A stretch of DNA of 35,919 nt, taken from the NCBI GenBank assembly GCA_018699735.1, contig JABIRP010000379.1, positions 1 to 35,919 of the forward strand, in the 5' to 3' direction. Made by a program: the position numbers and the translations under genes. Positions 9,804 to 18,855 of the stretch are shown here, piece by piece (the stretch's first letter is position 1; every line of letters starts with the position of its first letter). This DNA is from Rhodospirillaceae bacterium (GTDB taxonomy: Bacteria > Pseudomonadota > Alphaproteobacteria > Thalassobaculales > Thalassobaculaceae). Under the pieces are notes generated by a model that was given only the letters and a program-made list of their open reading frames with translations, was not told the DNA's origin and searched no databases.

Positions 9804-9991
9804 AGGCGCCTCCCGGGTTCAAATGTGTCGGCGGGTTCATCCTGGGTCGCACCACAGACATCGCAAACGGCGATACCGTTCAGATTGCCGCAACCACCCT
9901 CACGCAGCGGCCGCCTGCCAAACAACACGCCCACCGCCATGCCAAGGATGGAGAGCATAACGACGACGAGTGTAAGCACGAAAATTAACAT
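9800..9991 (-). CDS. nqrM: (Na+)-NQR maturation protein NqrM
   Basis: 63 aa: one N-terminal TM helix then FGRRPLREGGCGNLNGIAVCDVCG, matching the small Cys-rich NqrM (DUF539) layout. Lies directly downstream of nqrF-apbE. Confidence 0.9.
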   Translation of the reverse strand: MLIFVLTLVVVMLSILGMAVGVLFGRRPLREGGCGNLNGIAVCDVCGATQDEPADTFEPGRRL

Positions 9992-10003
9992 CGTGGTCTC
10001 TCC

Positions 10004-11059
10004 TCAAGCCAAGAAGTAGGGCATGAAGGCCGTCGAGGATGCCTCAACGAAGCTGCGGCCGTTTCTAGCGATGAAGAAGGCGGCGATGCCTTCGCGCTCG
10101 GCAAGTTCCATACCCGCTTCGAGCCCCATGACCATCAAAGCCGTGGACAGCCCGTCCGCCAACATAGTCGTGGTTGCGATCACCGTCACCGAAGCCAAAC
10201 CATGTTCCACCGGCCGCGCAGTTCTCGGGTCGATGATGTGCGAGTAGTAGCGCCCCTCTTCTTCGAAAAAGAGACGATAGTCACCTGACGTGGCGAGCCC
10301 GTGCCGATCCAAGTGGACGACCCGCTGAGCGACCGATGGTACGCCGGAAGGATGTTCGATGCCGACACGCCAGCCGCCACCCCTTGGGCTCCAACCTCGG
10401 CCCCTAAGTTCGCCGCCGATCTCAACCAGATAATGACCGATTCCAATTTGTTCCAAGTGCTCGGCAATCTTGTCGACGGCAAAACCCTTGGCGATCCCAG
10501 ACAAATCGAGTTGAACAGCCTCATTCCGTTTAGTGAGCCGCGGTGGAGCACTCAAGGCGCCAACCTTGTTAAATCCAATTTTCGCCGACGCGTCTTCGAT
10601 GAGCGACTTGGAGGGAACCTGCTGTCCGTCGGCGCCAGAGCCAAATCCCCAAAGGTCGACGACTGGGCCGACAGTCGGATCGAAAGCGCCGCCAGTTAGA
10701 GCCGCAACCCGAAGCGCCGCTTCGGCGACGGTCGCGGTATCGCTGGACACACGAACCTCGGATCGGGCCGGTCCCGCGTTGAAGTGCGAAAGTTCGGATC
10801 CGGGTCGATAGGTCGACATCTGATCGTTGATTGCCTCAAGAATGTCCGCCAAGTCGGCGGTCAACCGATTTACGTCGACGCCGGCCGGTTTGTCGGTGAT
10901 CTTGATTTGATAGGTCGTACCCATCGTGCGACCGGAAAGTTGTGACAAGCCCCGTCCACGGTCACCACTATCGCAGGCCATGAGACTTAGGAACGGTGTT
11001 GCCAGAGCCAGGGAGCCAACCCCTTTAACTAGGCTCCTTCGGGTTAGGTCGTGTGTCAT
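10004..11059 (-). CDS. apbE: FAD:protein FMN transferase (NqrB/NqrC flavinylation)
   Basis: Likely ATG at 11059 (MTHDLTRRSLVKGVGSLALATPFLSLMACDSG, lipoprotein/Tat-like leader). LSGRTMGTTYQIKI, DLSGIAKGFAVDKIAEHLE, YYSHIIDPRTARPVEHGLASVTVIATTTMLADGLSTALMVMG. Confidence 0.95.
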   Translation of the reverse strand: MTHDLTRRSLVKGVGSLALATPFLSLMACDSGDRGRGLSQLSGRTMGTTYQIKITDKPAGVDVNRLTADLADILEAINDQMSTYRPGSELSHFNAGPARSEVRVSSDTATVAEAALRVAALTGGAFDPTVGPVVDLWGFGSGADGQQVPSKSLIEDASAKIGFNKVGALSAPPRLTKRNEAVQLDLSGIAKGFAVDKIAEHLEQIGIGHYLVEIGGELRGRGWSPRGGGWRVGIEHPSGVPSVAQRVVHLDRHGLATSGDYRLFFEEEGRYYSHIIDPRTARPVEHGLASVTVIATTTMLADGLSTALMVMGLEAGMELAEREGIAAFFIARNGRSFVEASSTAFMPYFLA

Positions 11060-11061
11060 GG

Positions 11062-12285
11062 CTAACCTCCGAAATCGTCGAAGAAGATGGCGTCGGGATC
11101 GACACCGAGATTGTCGAGCATGCGCCGTACCGCCCGGATCATCATGGGCGGGCCGCAAAGATAGTATTCGCAGTCCTCGGGCGATGGATGTTGCTTGAGG
11201 TATTGGTTCGCCAGGACATCATGAACAAATCCTGTCTGCCCGGTCCAAACGCCGTCCGGGATTGGCTCGGACAGAGCGACCGTCCAATTGAAATTGTCGA
11301 ACGTCACAGCCAACTGATCGAACTCGTCCTGGTATAGGATCTCCCGCCTGTTCCGAGCACCGTACCAGAACGATATCTGGCGTTCTGTCTTGCAGCGCTT
11401 GAGTTGATCGAGAATGAGCGACCGTAAAGGCGCCATGCCAACACCGCCGCCAACGAACACCATCTCGGCATTGGTATTGGTCGCCGAGAAATGACCATAG
11501 GGGCCAGAAACCAAGACCTCGTCCCCTGGCTTGCGGCTGAATAGATATGAAGAAACGACACCTGGCAGTGCGTCATCTGGAGCGTCAGGCGGAGGAATTG
11601 CGGCGCGAACGTTTAGTGTGATCGCATCCCTCTCTTCTGGAGGATTGGCCATGGAATAGGCGCGGGTCGTTTGACTGGGCGTCCCGGTCTCCAGCCGCCG
11701 CAGGTCGAACCTGTCCCAATCATCGCGAAAGGCGGCATCAATATCGATCTCCGAGTACTTAATCCTATAGGCGGGGCAAGTAGCCTGGATGTATCCACCA
11801 GCTCGGAATTCGATTAGCTCACCTTTGGGAAGGTCGAGCACCAACTCCTTGATCAGACTGGCGATTTGGGTGTTGGAACGAACCCGGCAGGCCCATTGCT
11901 TCACACCGAACACATCCTCGGGCACTTCGACCGACATCTCGTCGCGCAGCTTGACCTGACAGGCGAGACGCATGCCACGGCGTATCTCGCGTCTGGTGAG
12001 GCGCCCGGTTTCGGTCGGCAAGGCTGTTCCACCGCCGTTGGTCACCCGGACCCGACATTGGCCGCAAGTTCCGCTGCCGCCGCAAGCAGCCGGCAATCGA
12101 ATTTCCGCCTCGCCAAGCACGTCCAGTAATTTGCGGCCAACGGCAGCCGTGAGCGACTTTCCGTCATTGATCGTGACTTCGACAGTTCCCCCGGCGACAA
12201 AAAGCGAGCGGGCGGTCAGGATCGCCAAAACCAGCAACAACACGATGCAGGTGAACAGGACAATGCCGAGCCAAATTTCAGTCAT
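11062..12285 (-). CDS. nqrF: Na+-translocating NADH:quinone reductase subunit F
   Basis: ATG at 12285 ([11 protein letters not shown]). 2Fe-2S motif [16 protein letters not shown]...RLACQ; FAD motif [13 protein letters not shown] motif [24 protein letters not shown]. Confidence 0.97.
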   Translation of the reverse strand: MTEIWLGIVLFTCIVLLLVLAILTARSLFVAGGTVEVTINDGKSLTAAVGRKLLDVLGEAEIRLPAACGGSGTCGQCRVRVTNGGGTALPTETGRLTRREIRRGMRLACQVKLRDEMSVEVPEDVFGVKQWACRVRSNTQIASLIKELVLDLPKGELIEFRAGGYIQATCPAYRIKYSEIDIDAAFRDDWDRFDLRRLETGTPSQTTRAYSMANPPEERDAITLNVRAAIPPPDAPDDALPGVVSSYLFSRKPGDEVLVSGPYGHFSATNTNAEMVFVGGGVGMAPLRSLILDQLKRCKTERQISFWYGARNRREILYQDEFDQLAVTFDNFNWTVALSEPIPDGVWTGQTGFVHDVLANQYLKQHPSPEDCEYYLCGPPMMIRAVRRMLDNLGVDPDAIFFDDFGG

Positions 12286-12896
12286 CCGACAGTGATCCCC
12301 TTGAAGCCGAGGAAACCAAGGGAGATCAAACCGACCACCACGAAGGCTATTCCGGTACCTTGGAGCCCTTTCGGGATGTCGCTGTATTTCAGCTTCTCTC
12401 GAATTCCCGCCAGCAGGAGGATCGCGAGCAGCCAACCGAACCCCGTTCCCAAGCCGTAAGTGACACTTTCTGGCAGGTCGTATTTCCGGTCGACCATGAA
12501 CAAAGACCCACCGAGGATGGCGCAATTGACCGTGACCAACGGCAGGTAAATGCCAAGTCTCTGGTGCATGGCCGGCAAATAACGCTCGATCACCATCTCC
12601 ACAATTTGCACCATCGCGGCGATCACACCGATGAAGCTCAGGAGGGCCAGAAAGCTCAAATCGACGTCCGGCAACCCGGCCCAAGCCAGCGCACCTTCTG
12701 CCAGCAAATAGCCGTTGATCAGATTGTTGACCGGGACGGTTATCGTCTGAACCACCAGAACCGCCAAACCGAGGCCGAATGCCGTTTCCATCCGCCGCGA
12801 GACAGCCAAGAACATGCACATACCAAGGAAGAACGAGAGGGCCAGATTCTCGATGAAGGCGGCCTGCACGAATATGCTCGCATATCCCGTCATCAT
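12282..12896 (-). CDS. nqrE: Na+-translocating NADH:quinone reductase subunit E
   Basis: 204 aa membrane protein. [18 protein letters not shown] and [16 protein letters not shown] carry the two intramembrane Fe-S cysteines. Confidence 0.97.
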   Translation of the reverse strand: MMTGYASIFVQAAFIENLALSFFLGMCMFLAVSRRMETAFGLGLAVLVVQTITVPVNNLINGYLLAEGALAWAGLPDVDLSFLALLSFIGVIAAMVQIVEMVIERYLPAMHQRLGIYLPLVTVNCAILGGSLFMVDRKYDLPESVTYGLGTGFGWLLAILLLAGIREKLKYSDIPKGLQGTGIAFVVVGLISLGFLGFKGITVG

Positions 12897-13552
12897 GGAC
12901 CTCCAGCTTTGGTCACTTCGAACTCGTCTTCCTCCACCTGTTCGGCGCGCGCGGAGCGGATCGCCCAGATCATGAATCCGATAATGAAGAACGCGCTCGG
13001 CGGCAGCAGCATTAAGGCGGCAGGTTGATACCAGCCCCCGGCGGCAGTCGTCGGCAGAATCACAATTCCCAACAAAGTGCCGGCGCCGAAGATCTCGCGG
13101 ACCGTGCCAACCGCAATCAGTATCCAGGCATAACCCAGCCCATTGCCGAGCCCGTCCAGGATGCTGGCGACAACGCCATTTCGAATGGCAAACGCTTCCG
13201 CCCGCCCGAGAATGATACAGTTGGTGACGATGAGGCCGACGAAGACCGAGAGCTGCCTGGAAAGCGAATACGCATATGCCTTCAGCACCTGGTCAACGAC
13301 GATGACCAGGCTGGCGATTATGGTGATCTGGATGATCAGTCGCACGCTGCGCGGCAAGTGCATACGGATCGAACTGATTGCCGCGTTTGATACCGTGATC
13401 ACGGCAATCACCGCCAAGGACATGATCAAGGCAGTGGCCAGGGTCTTGGTCACCGCCAAGGCCGAGCAGACACCCAGCACTTGCAAGGTAATCGGATTGT
13501 CGCCGACCAGCGGCGTGATGAGCGTCCGCAATTTTCCTGTACCCGGGTTCAC
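12893..13552 (-). CDS. nqrD: Na+-translocating NADH:quinone reductase subunit D
   Basis: ORF opens at 13606; GTG at 13552 ([35 protein letters not shown]) fits better because it avoids overlap with nqr[16 protein letters not shown] holds the second conserved Cys. Confidence 0.93.
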   Translation of the reverse strand: MNPGTGKLRTLITPLVGDNPITLQVLGVCSALAVTKTLATALIMSLAVIAVITVSNAAISSIRMHLPRSVRLIIQITIIASLVIVVDQVLKAYAYSLSRQLSVFVGLIVTNCIILGRAEAFAIRNGVVASILDGLGNGLGYAWILIAVGTVREIFGAGTLLGIVILPTTAAGGWYQPAALMLLPPSAFFIIGFMIWAIRSARAEQVEEDEFEVTKAGGP

Positions 13553-13556
13553 CGCC

Positions 13557-14390
13557 TCACCTCGCTCGAAGTTTGCGCAGGAATGGACCAAAGCCATGAT
13601 CGCCAAGCCAGTAGCGAAGCAGGTTTGTCACGCCATGGCTGGTCCAGGTAGCACCGGTTAAACCATCCACCTGATACGCAGCATCGGGACTAGCCGGGTC
13701 GACCGGTCCGGTTGCGATCCCAAGGCGTTGGGTCCCGGTCTGATCCCATATTCTTTTGCCATACCATTGCCGGCGCCAGGACGGGGCGTCGATTAATGCG
13801 CCCAACCCTGGTGTTTCCGTATGCTCATAAAAAGTAAGACCGACCACGGTCTTCAGGTCCGCACTCACACCAAGATAACCGTAGAGCATCGAGCCATATC
13901 CTTTGCCGCGCACCGGCAGCACCACGACCTCTGTCTTGCCCGCCCGCACGAGGAGATAAACGACAGCGAATTTGGCTCGACGACCGACCCATGCGACATC
14001 CTCTTTCGGGTCGACCATCACGCTTGTCTCGGGATCCTTGGCCGCAGCGCGCTGATCGAAGGACGCGGGGTCCATTCGCGGCACATACTCACCACTCTCC
14101 AGGTCGACAACCTTGGCTTCAAGCGTCGCCTCGCCCCTGCTAAACGCCGCAGCGAAATCCGGGACCCGGGAAACGATGTCGACGATATGGCGCTGACGCT
14201 CAGCCTCACGGTTGGCGATCTGGCGGGGTTTGAGGATGACCGCCGAGGCGGTCACCAACGCCGAGCAAACCAAGGCCACGATCAAGGTGATCGCAAGTGT
14301 CTTGATCGGTCGATCGTTCGGCATATCCAGGAACTGCCGGAATACTGACGCCGGGCGATCTCCCACATTGACAGGCTCATTAGTCGACAT
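13557..14390 (-). CDS. nqrC: Na+-translocating NADH:quinone reductase subunit C
   Basis: 277 aa. N-terminal TM; covalent FMN attachment motif [31 protein letters not shown]-like segment ([19 protein letters not shown]). Confidence 0.96.
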   Translation of the reverse strand: MSTNEPVNVGDRPASVFRQFLDMPNDRPIKTLAITLIVALVCSALVTASAVILKPRQIANREAERQRHIVDIVSRVPDFAAAFSRGEATLEAKVVDLESGEYVPRMDPASFDQRAAAKDPETSVMVDPKEDVAWVGRRAKFAVVYLLVRAGKTEVVVLPVRGKGYGSMLYGYLGVSADLKTVVGLTFYEHTETPGLGALIDAPSWRRQWYGKRIWDQTGTQRLGIATGPVDPASPDAAYQVDGLTGATWTSHGVTNLLRYWLGDHGFGPFLRKLRAR

Positions 14391-15477
14391 GACGTCTGGC
14401 CCTCCGCCTGATGTTGGCCCGAACCACCAAACTGTCGATGAGCGGTGCCGCGATGTTACCCATCAGGATCGCGAACATAACGCCGTCCGGATGATGGCCA
14501 TTGGCGACGCGAAACAGCACCACCAAGGCGCCAATCAGGAACCCGTAAATCCAACGTCCGGTATCGGTCATCGCCGAGGTCGTCTGATCGGTGGCCAGGA
14601 ACACGGCCCCAAACGCAAAGCTCCCGAGCGTCAGATGCCAGTGAAACGACAGCGAGAAATAGGCATCGCCCGGCAGATTGTTGGACAATATCGACGTCAG
14701 CACCATGCCGAGCAGCACACCGGTGATGACCCGTGCCGACGCTGTTCTGGTGTAAAGCAGGACGCCGGCCCCAAGAATGCACGCGACCGTCGACGTGGTC
14801 CCGAATGCGCCGGGCACGAGGCCGAGAAAGCTCAACTCCCAAGGTGTTGCCACCCAGGCCAGAGCCTCCGGCCTTTGCAGGGCTCCCAGGCTGAGGTAGG
14901 TCGGCTCCGAGAACGCATCCACCATGACCCACGAGGATTCGATCGTCATTTGCGCCGGATAAGTGACATAGAGAAACGCCACGCCGACCAACACGGGATT
15001 GAGAACATTCTTTCCAATACCGCCGAAAATCTCTCGGCCGACAACCAACCCAAACGAAATCCCGAGCGCCGCCTGCCACAACGGTAGCGCCGGCGGTAAA
15101 ACCAGCGCGAACAAAAGAACCAACACCGCCAATCCCTGACCGGGCGGGCGATGTCGAGCTGTCGCAAATGCCCACGACCAGAAGGCTCCGGTGACGCCAA
15201 CCGTGATCAGGATCGGCAGAAAATAGAGTGCGCCGTGAATGACAGCGGCAACAAAACTTAAGGGATCCAAGCCCACGCCGAGTGCTTGGATGACATCCCC
15301 GCGCCACCCCGGCGCAACCTCCAATTTCAAGCGCTCCAGAGTCAGATTAGCCTGCAGACCTGTGTTGTAGAGCGCCATGGCGACGCAAGGGGCCAACGCG
15401 ATTAGCTGCCATCGCAGCGCAGCCGCCAGATTGAAAGCGTCACGGATATGCGGGGCTGGCCTCGTAACCACTCTCAT
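14380..15477 (-). CDS. nqrB: Na+-translocating NADH:quinone reductase subunit B
   Basis: 365 aa polytopic. FMN-site-like segment GAFGTTSTVACILGAG; VVGREIFGGIGKNVLNPVLVG; LATDQTTSAMTDTGRWIYG; NGHHPDGVMFAILMGN. Alternative GTG start at 15471. Confidence 0.95.
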   Translation of the reverse strand: MRVVTRPAPHIRDAFNLAAALRWQLIALAPCVAMALYNTGLQANLTLERLKLEVAPGWRGDVIQALGVGLDPLSFVAAVIHGALYFLPILITVGVTGAFWSWAFATARHRPPGQGLAVLVLLFALVLPPALPLWQAALGISFGLVVGREIFGGIGKNVLNPVLVGVAFLYVTYPAQMTIESSWVMVDAFSEPTYLSLGALQRPEALAWVATPWELSFLGLVPGAFGTTSTVACILGAGVLLYTRTASARVITGVLLGMVLTSILSNNLPGDAYFSLSFHWHLTLGSFAFGAVFLATDQTTSAMTDTGRWIYGFLIGALVVLFRVANGHHPDGVMFAILMGNIAAPLIDSLVVRANIRRRARRHVD

Positions 15478-16844
15478 CCCTCCTTCTCGATCATGTCGAG
15501 TACGGAGCGAAGCATCGGGCCATAGTCGAGCTTGCTCGGGCAGATCGTCGTGCAGAGTGCTAAATCCTCCTCGTCAAGTTCGAGACAACCGAGCGCTTCC
15601 GCCGCCTCCAGGTCTCCGACGAGAAGTGCACGAAGTAATTGGGTGGGTAAAATGTCGAGCGGCATCACGCGCTCAAACCCGCCGAACGGGACCATCGCCG
15701 TTGCCGGTCTATTTGCTGAACTCACGAGTGGAAATTTTTTCCGGCCCCAGGGGCGAGATCCGAGGCCCCGATAGATCGAGAACCAATTGGGCGGACTGCT
15801 ACCGGTTGCACTATCCGCTGTGGCATCCCTTTCACCGATCACGGATACCTGGTTGTCGTAGCGGCCGAGATAGGCGCTCGCGCCGTCCGCGTGGCGTCCT
15901 GACATTACAGAGCCTGAAATCACGCGACACGCACCTTCGATCATAGCGTCTCGGGTCAAATCAGTGATGCTGGCCCCCATACGCGTGCGCAGGACACGCG
16001 GCTCCCGGATCATTGGGCCGGCCAGCGAAACCAGGCGTTCGCAGAGGAGCCTACCGGTCGTGAACAAATGCCCGATCGATATGACGTCCTGATAACCTAT
16101 GTGCCAAACCATCCGAGCCGCCGACACTGGATCGAGGTGATGGATATGCGTGCCGACCAAACCCGCCGGATGGGGTCCGGAGAACTTCCTTACAGACACC
16201 TCTGGTACCGACGGAATGGGCAGGTTCACACTCGGTCCCTGGCATACGAAGACGTTTCGCTCGGCCAAGTGAGAGATTACCGCAAGTCCGTTGCGAAACT
16301 CGTCCGGACGGGTTTCGATGATCTGCATCGGATCGGGCGCCAGAGGATTGGTGTCCATGGCGGTCACGAAAATTGAGCGGACAGTGCTCTCAGGATCCGC
16401 CGCTCTGCCAAACGGCCTAGTTCGCAGCGATGGCCAGAGACCGGATTCCAGCAAGGTCTCTATCACTTGGTCTCGCCTGAGCGAGCCGAGTTCGGCCGCT
16501 GGCCAGGACGAAAAATCCCTCTCCTCATCGCCATCCAAACGAATGACGACAGATTTCAACGATCTTCGGGGCCCCCAGACGATTTGCGAGACCACGCCGC
16601 TACCGGGAGACGTAAACTGGACCGATGGCCGCTTTCGATCCTCGAACAAGGTTTGGCCGAGCTTTACCCGGTCACCTTCTTCGACCCGCATCGCCGGTCT
16701 CAGCCCGCCATAGTCCTCTCCCGACAAAGCCACCGACGAGATCCCAGGGCCAGCGCCAATACTGCCCGCCGGATCACCGGCGATGGGTAGATCAAGGCCG
16801 GCTTCAATTCTGGTTATTGTCGTTTCAGCCTGTCGGCCCGGCAT
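15474..16844 (-). CDS. nqrA: Na+-translocating NADH:quinone reductase subunit A
   Basis: 456 aa. GLDLPIAGDPAG, LRPAMRVEEGDRVKLGQTLFEDRKRPSVQFTSPGSGVV, DLEAAEALGCLELDEEDLALCTTICPSKLDYGPMLRSVLDMIEKEG. Confidence 0.96.
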   Translation of the reverse strand: MPGRQAETTITRIEAGLDLPIAGDPAGSIGAGPGISSVALSGEDYGGLRPAMRVEEGDRVKLGQTLFEDRKRPSVQFTSPGSGVVSQIVWGPRRSLKSVVIRLDGDEERDFSSWPAAELGSLRRDQVIETLLESGLWPSLRTRPFGRAADPESTVRSIFVTAMDTNPLAPDPMQIIETRPDEFRNGLAVISHLAERNVFVCQGPSVNLPIPSVPEVSVRKFSGPHPAGLVGTHIHHLDPVSAARMVWHIGYQDVISIGHLFTTGRLLCERLVSLAGPMIREPRVLRTRMGASITDLTRDAMIEGACRVISGSVMSGRHADGASAYLGRYDNQVSVIGERDATADSATGSSPPNWFSIYRGLGSRPWGRKKFPLVSSANRPATAMVPFGGFERVMPLDILPTQLLRALLVGDLEAAEALGCLELDEEDLALCTTICPSKLDYGPMLRSVLDMIEKEG

Positions 16845-16923
16845 TCGTCTGACCCTCTCCGTGGCACTGATGGAAAGACACTAATCAAACCTTGATAGAG
16901 TCGTCTCTGACCTAGATCAGCCG

Positions 16924-16963
16924 TAAACTGAGACGGCCTGAACATCAAGAACGGCTCAGTTTA
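16924..16963. repeat. Inverted repeat overlapping the protease stop, upstream of nqrA
   Basis: taaactgag (16924-16932) and ctcagttta (16955-16963) are exact reverse complements, with inner cg/cg pairing after one mismatch. Confidence 0.75.
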
Positions 16964-18533
16964 AATCAGCTTTCTCCAGCAGAGACCGGACCTTCGCAGC
17001 TGGCACCCCAAGATTGGATCCACCAAATTCCGGCAGAATGGCGGTATTGACCGCGACTACATTTCCGTCGACATCCAAGACCGGACCGCCGCTTCCGCCG
17101 ACAGTCGTCTCCGCATCGTAGACAATTGTCGCCGAGGTCGTCTGGCTGACGATTCCCCGACTAGCGAGCGGCACGATATGGCCGCTCTTAGCCAACCGCT
17201 CGGCCACGCCCCAGAAATTGATCCCCCCGGCAGTCTGGAGTGCCTCTATGAACGCGTCACCGGCCTGCGCCAACAAGGACTTGAGCCCGGTTGGGTACCC
17301 CATGACAATCACCTCCGCACCCGGGGCCGGCGGTTCCACAGCAAGGCTCAGCCCGACCATAGACTCTGTGGCGTCCTTGCGACGCAACAACGCGAGATCC
17401 GCGTTATCGCTGGTTCGCAGAAGCTCCAACGTATCCGGTTCGTCGCGCCCCGGTGCGTAGGCAATGAACTTTGTCAGCACAGGCACGAGGCCCATACTGG
17501 CCATGGCCGGGACGTTCGCGTCATCTTCCCAAGGCTGCGCCAAATGCCGACTGGTGACCAGAACCCCGCCATCGCCGACCGCAAACCCCGTCCCGGTGAA
17601 CTGGCGACTGGCAACGGGCCCCTCTCCTTCCAGCGCCAGCAGCGGTTGGCCCACCGGCGAGATTAGCGGTCTCCCCTCATCATCCAATACATGGCGCAGC
17701 ATTCGGCCGGTCGACACCTCTTGGAACCCGTAAGCCCCCTGCAGAAAGGCGATCGATGGCACTGATGCTGCGATCACGCGCGCTGTAGCGGCCGACCGTT
17801 GTTCAAGAACAGCCAACCTGTCCGCCGCCGAAGACAGCCGGCTCCCGACCTCGGTTCGCAAGGCCCGCAAGTCAGCCGGCGTGATTGCCTCGTTTCGCGT
17901 CCGTGTCAAAGCGCCCGAGAAACTTTCGATCCGCGACGCACCGGCTTCAATTCGCTGCTCCAACAAGGCGCTCAGGCGATACTGCTGATATATCAAGGCT
18001 ATGATTACGGCCATAGCGATGACCGTGCCGACGCGGAACAGCACCGTGGTTTCAAGCGCCAAGCCTCGGAAAAACTCAAGGGTTGCTCGAACCAACCGGT
18101 CACCAATCGGGCGTCGACTGACCCGAAGATAGACAACGCCGTCGCGTAACAGGTTCGTCACCAATTTCCGGGCTGGCTCTCTTCCCTGGAAAATTCGGTA
18201 ACGGCATATCGGCCCTGCCTCGCCGAATTCAATCACGTCTTGTTGCTTAAGCACCTGGGATGTCGTTCGGGCACCGTTGACCCATATGGGATTTTCATCT
18301 GACGCAACGATTTCATAGCTATCCCCAACACGCCGAAGACGCGCGATCAGAGCCTCATGAGGCTCTGATGTGCCGGCATGCGAGACGTCGAGGAAACGAT
18401 CCTGGCGCAAAGACACATTCAGGCTCGTCCCTCCGAGCCAGGTAACCGTTCCCCGCGACGGACCGGTCAAGTGTTCAAGAACAATTACCCCACCTGACAA
18501 TTCATCGTCACGGTCATGGTTCATTGCGATCAT
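16956..18533 (-). CDS. FHA-domain / transmembrane / trypsin-like serine protease fusion
   Basis: ORF opens at 18689; ATG at 18533 (MIAMNHDRDDELSG) is plausible. FHA-like N-terminus, TM segment (ETTVLFRVGTVIAMAVIIALIYQQY), then a protease domain with apparent triad: LVTSRHLAQPW (His), DNADLALLRRKD (Asp), GGSGGPVLDVDGNVVAVN (Ser). Confidence 0.85.
   Translation of the reverse strand: MIAMNHDRDDELSGGVIVLEHLTGPSRGTVTWLGGTSLNVSLRQDRFLDVSHAGTSEPHEALIARLRRVGDSYEIVASDENPIWVNGARTTSQVLKQQDVIEFGEAGPICRYRIFQGREPARKLVTNLLRDGVVYLRVSRRPIGDRLVRATLEFFRGLALETTVLFRVGTVIAMAVIIALIYQQYRLSALLEQRIEAGASRIESFSGALTRTRNEAITPADLRALRTEVGSRLSSAADRLAVLEQRSAATARVIAASVPSIAFLQGAYGFQEVSTGRMLRHVLDDEGRPLISPVGQPLLALEGEGPVASRQFTGTGFAVGDGGVLVTSRHLAQPWEDDANVPAMASMGLVPVLTKFIAYAPGRDEPDTLELLRTSDNADLALLRRKDATESMVGLSLAVEPPAPGAEVIVMGYPTGLKSLLAQAGDAFIEALQTAGGINFWGVAERLAKSGHIVPLASRGIVSQTTSATIVYDAETTVGGSGGPVLDVDGNVVAVNTAILPEFGGSNLGVPAAKVRSLLEKADLN
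18346..18369. repeat. 24-bp perfect palindrome inside the FHA/protease ORF
   Basis: atcagagcctca|tgaggctctgat: the two 12-nt halves are exact reverse complements. Confidence 0.9.
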
Positions 18534-18855
18534 GGCGAAGTTTCCTTCGACGCATCCACCGTCAAATACTTCGAGATCCCTGAGGCTTTGCCTTAGCGTA
18601 GATCCCAGACAGTTCCGGCTTGATGGTAAGCGGCCTGGAGTCGATAGCACAAGCGACGGTTTTAGGTCCTGAGAGGCCTCAGGCCCCACAGGCGCTTGTG
18701 TTCGGCTTGATCTCGCTCATTCCATCGGTGCTTGAAAGGGTGTCTCCTGGTTCAAATCACGTCCGATGCATCGCCGTCCACTTGGTCAGGCTCTGACAGG
18801 CCAATGATGATGCAGGACGCAGGTACCGCTCGGCATAGTGCCAGGGAGTGAGCAA

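Noticed and set aside
14456-15307. 283-codon minus-strand ORF in another frame of nqrB
   Set aside because: Out-of-frame shadow of nqrB with Arg/Gly-rich translation.
16884-16896. atcaa-acc-ttgat as an FNR/Anr box
   Set aside because: Half-site orientation is reversed relative to TTGAT-N4-ATCAA and the spacer is 3 nt, so it does not fit the FNR consensus.
18668-18683. cctgag-aggc-ctcagg small hairpin upstream of the protease ATG
   Set aside because: Only a 6-bp stem; could occur by chance in a window this size and has no supporting context.
18747-18760. ggttcaaatc resembling a tRNA T-loop
   Set aside because: Flanking bases do not form a 5-bp T-stem and no acceptor or anticodon arm could be found nearby.
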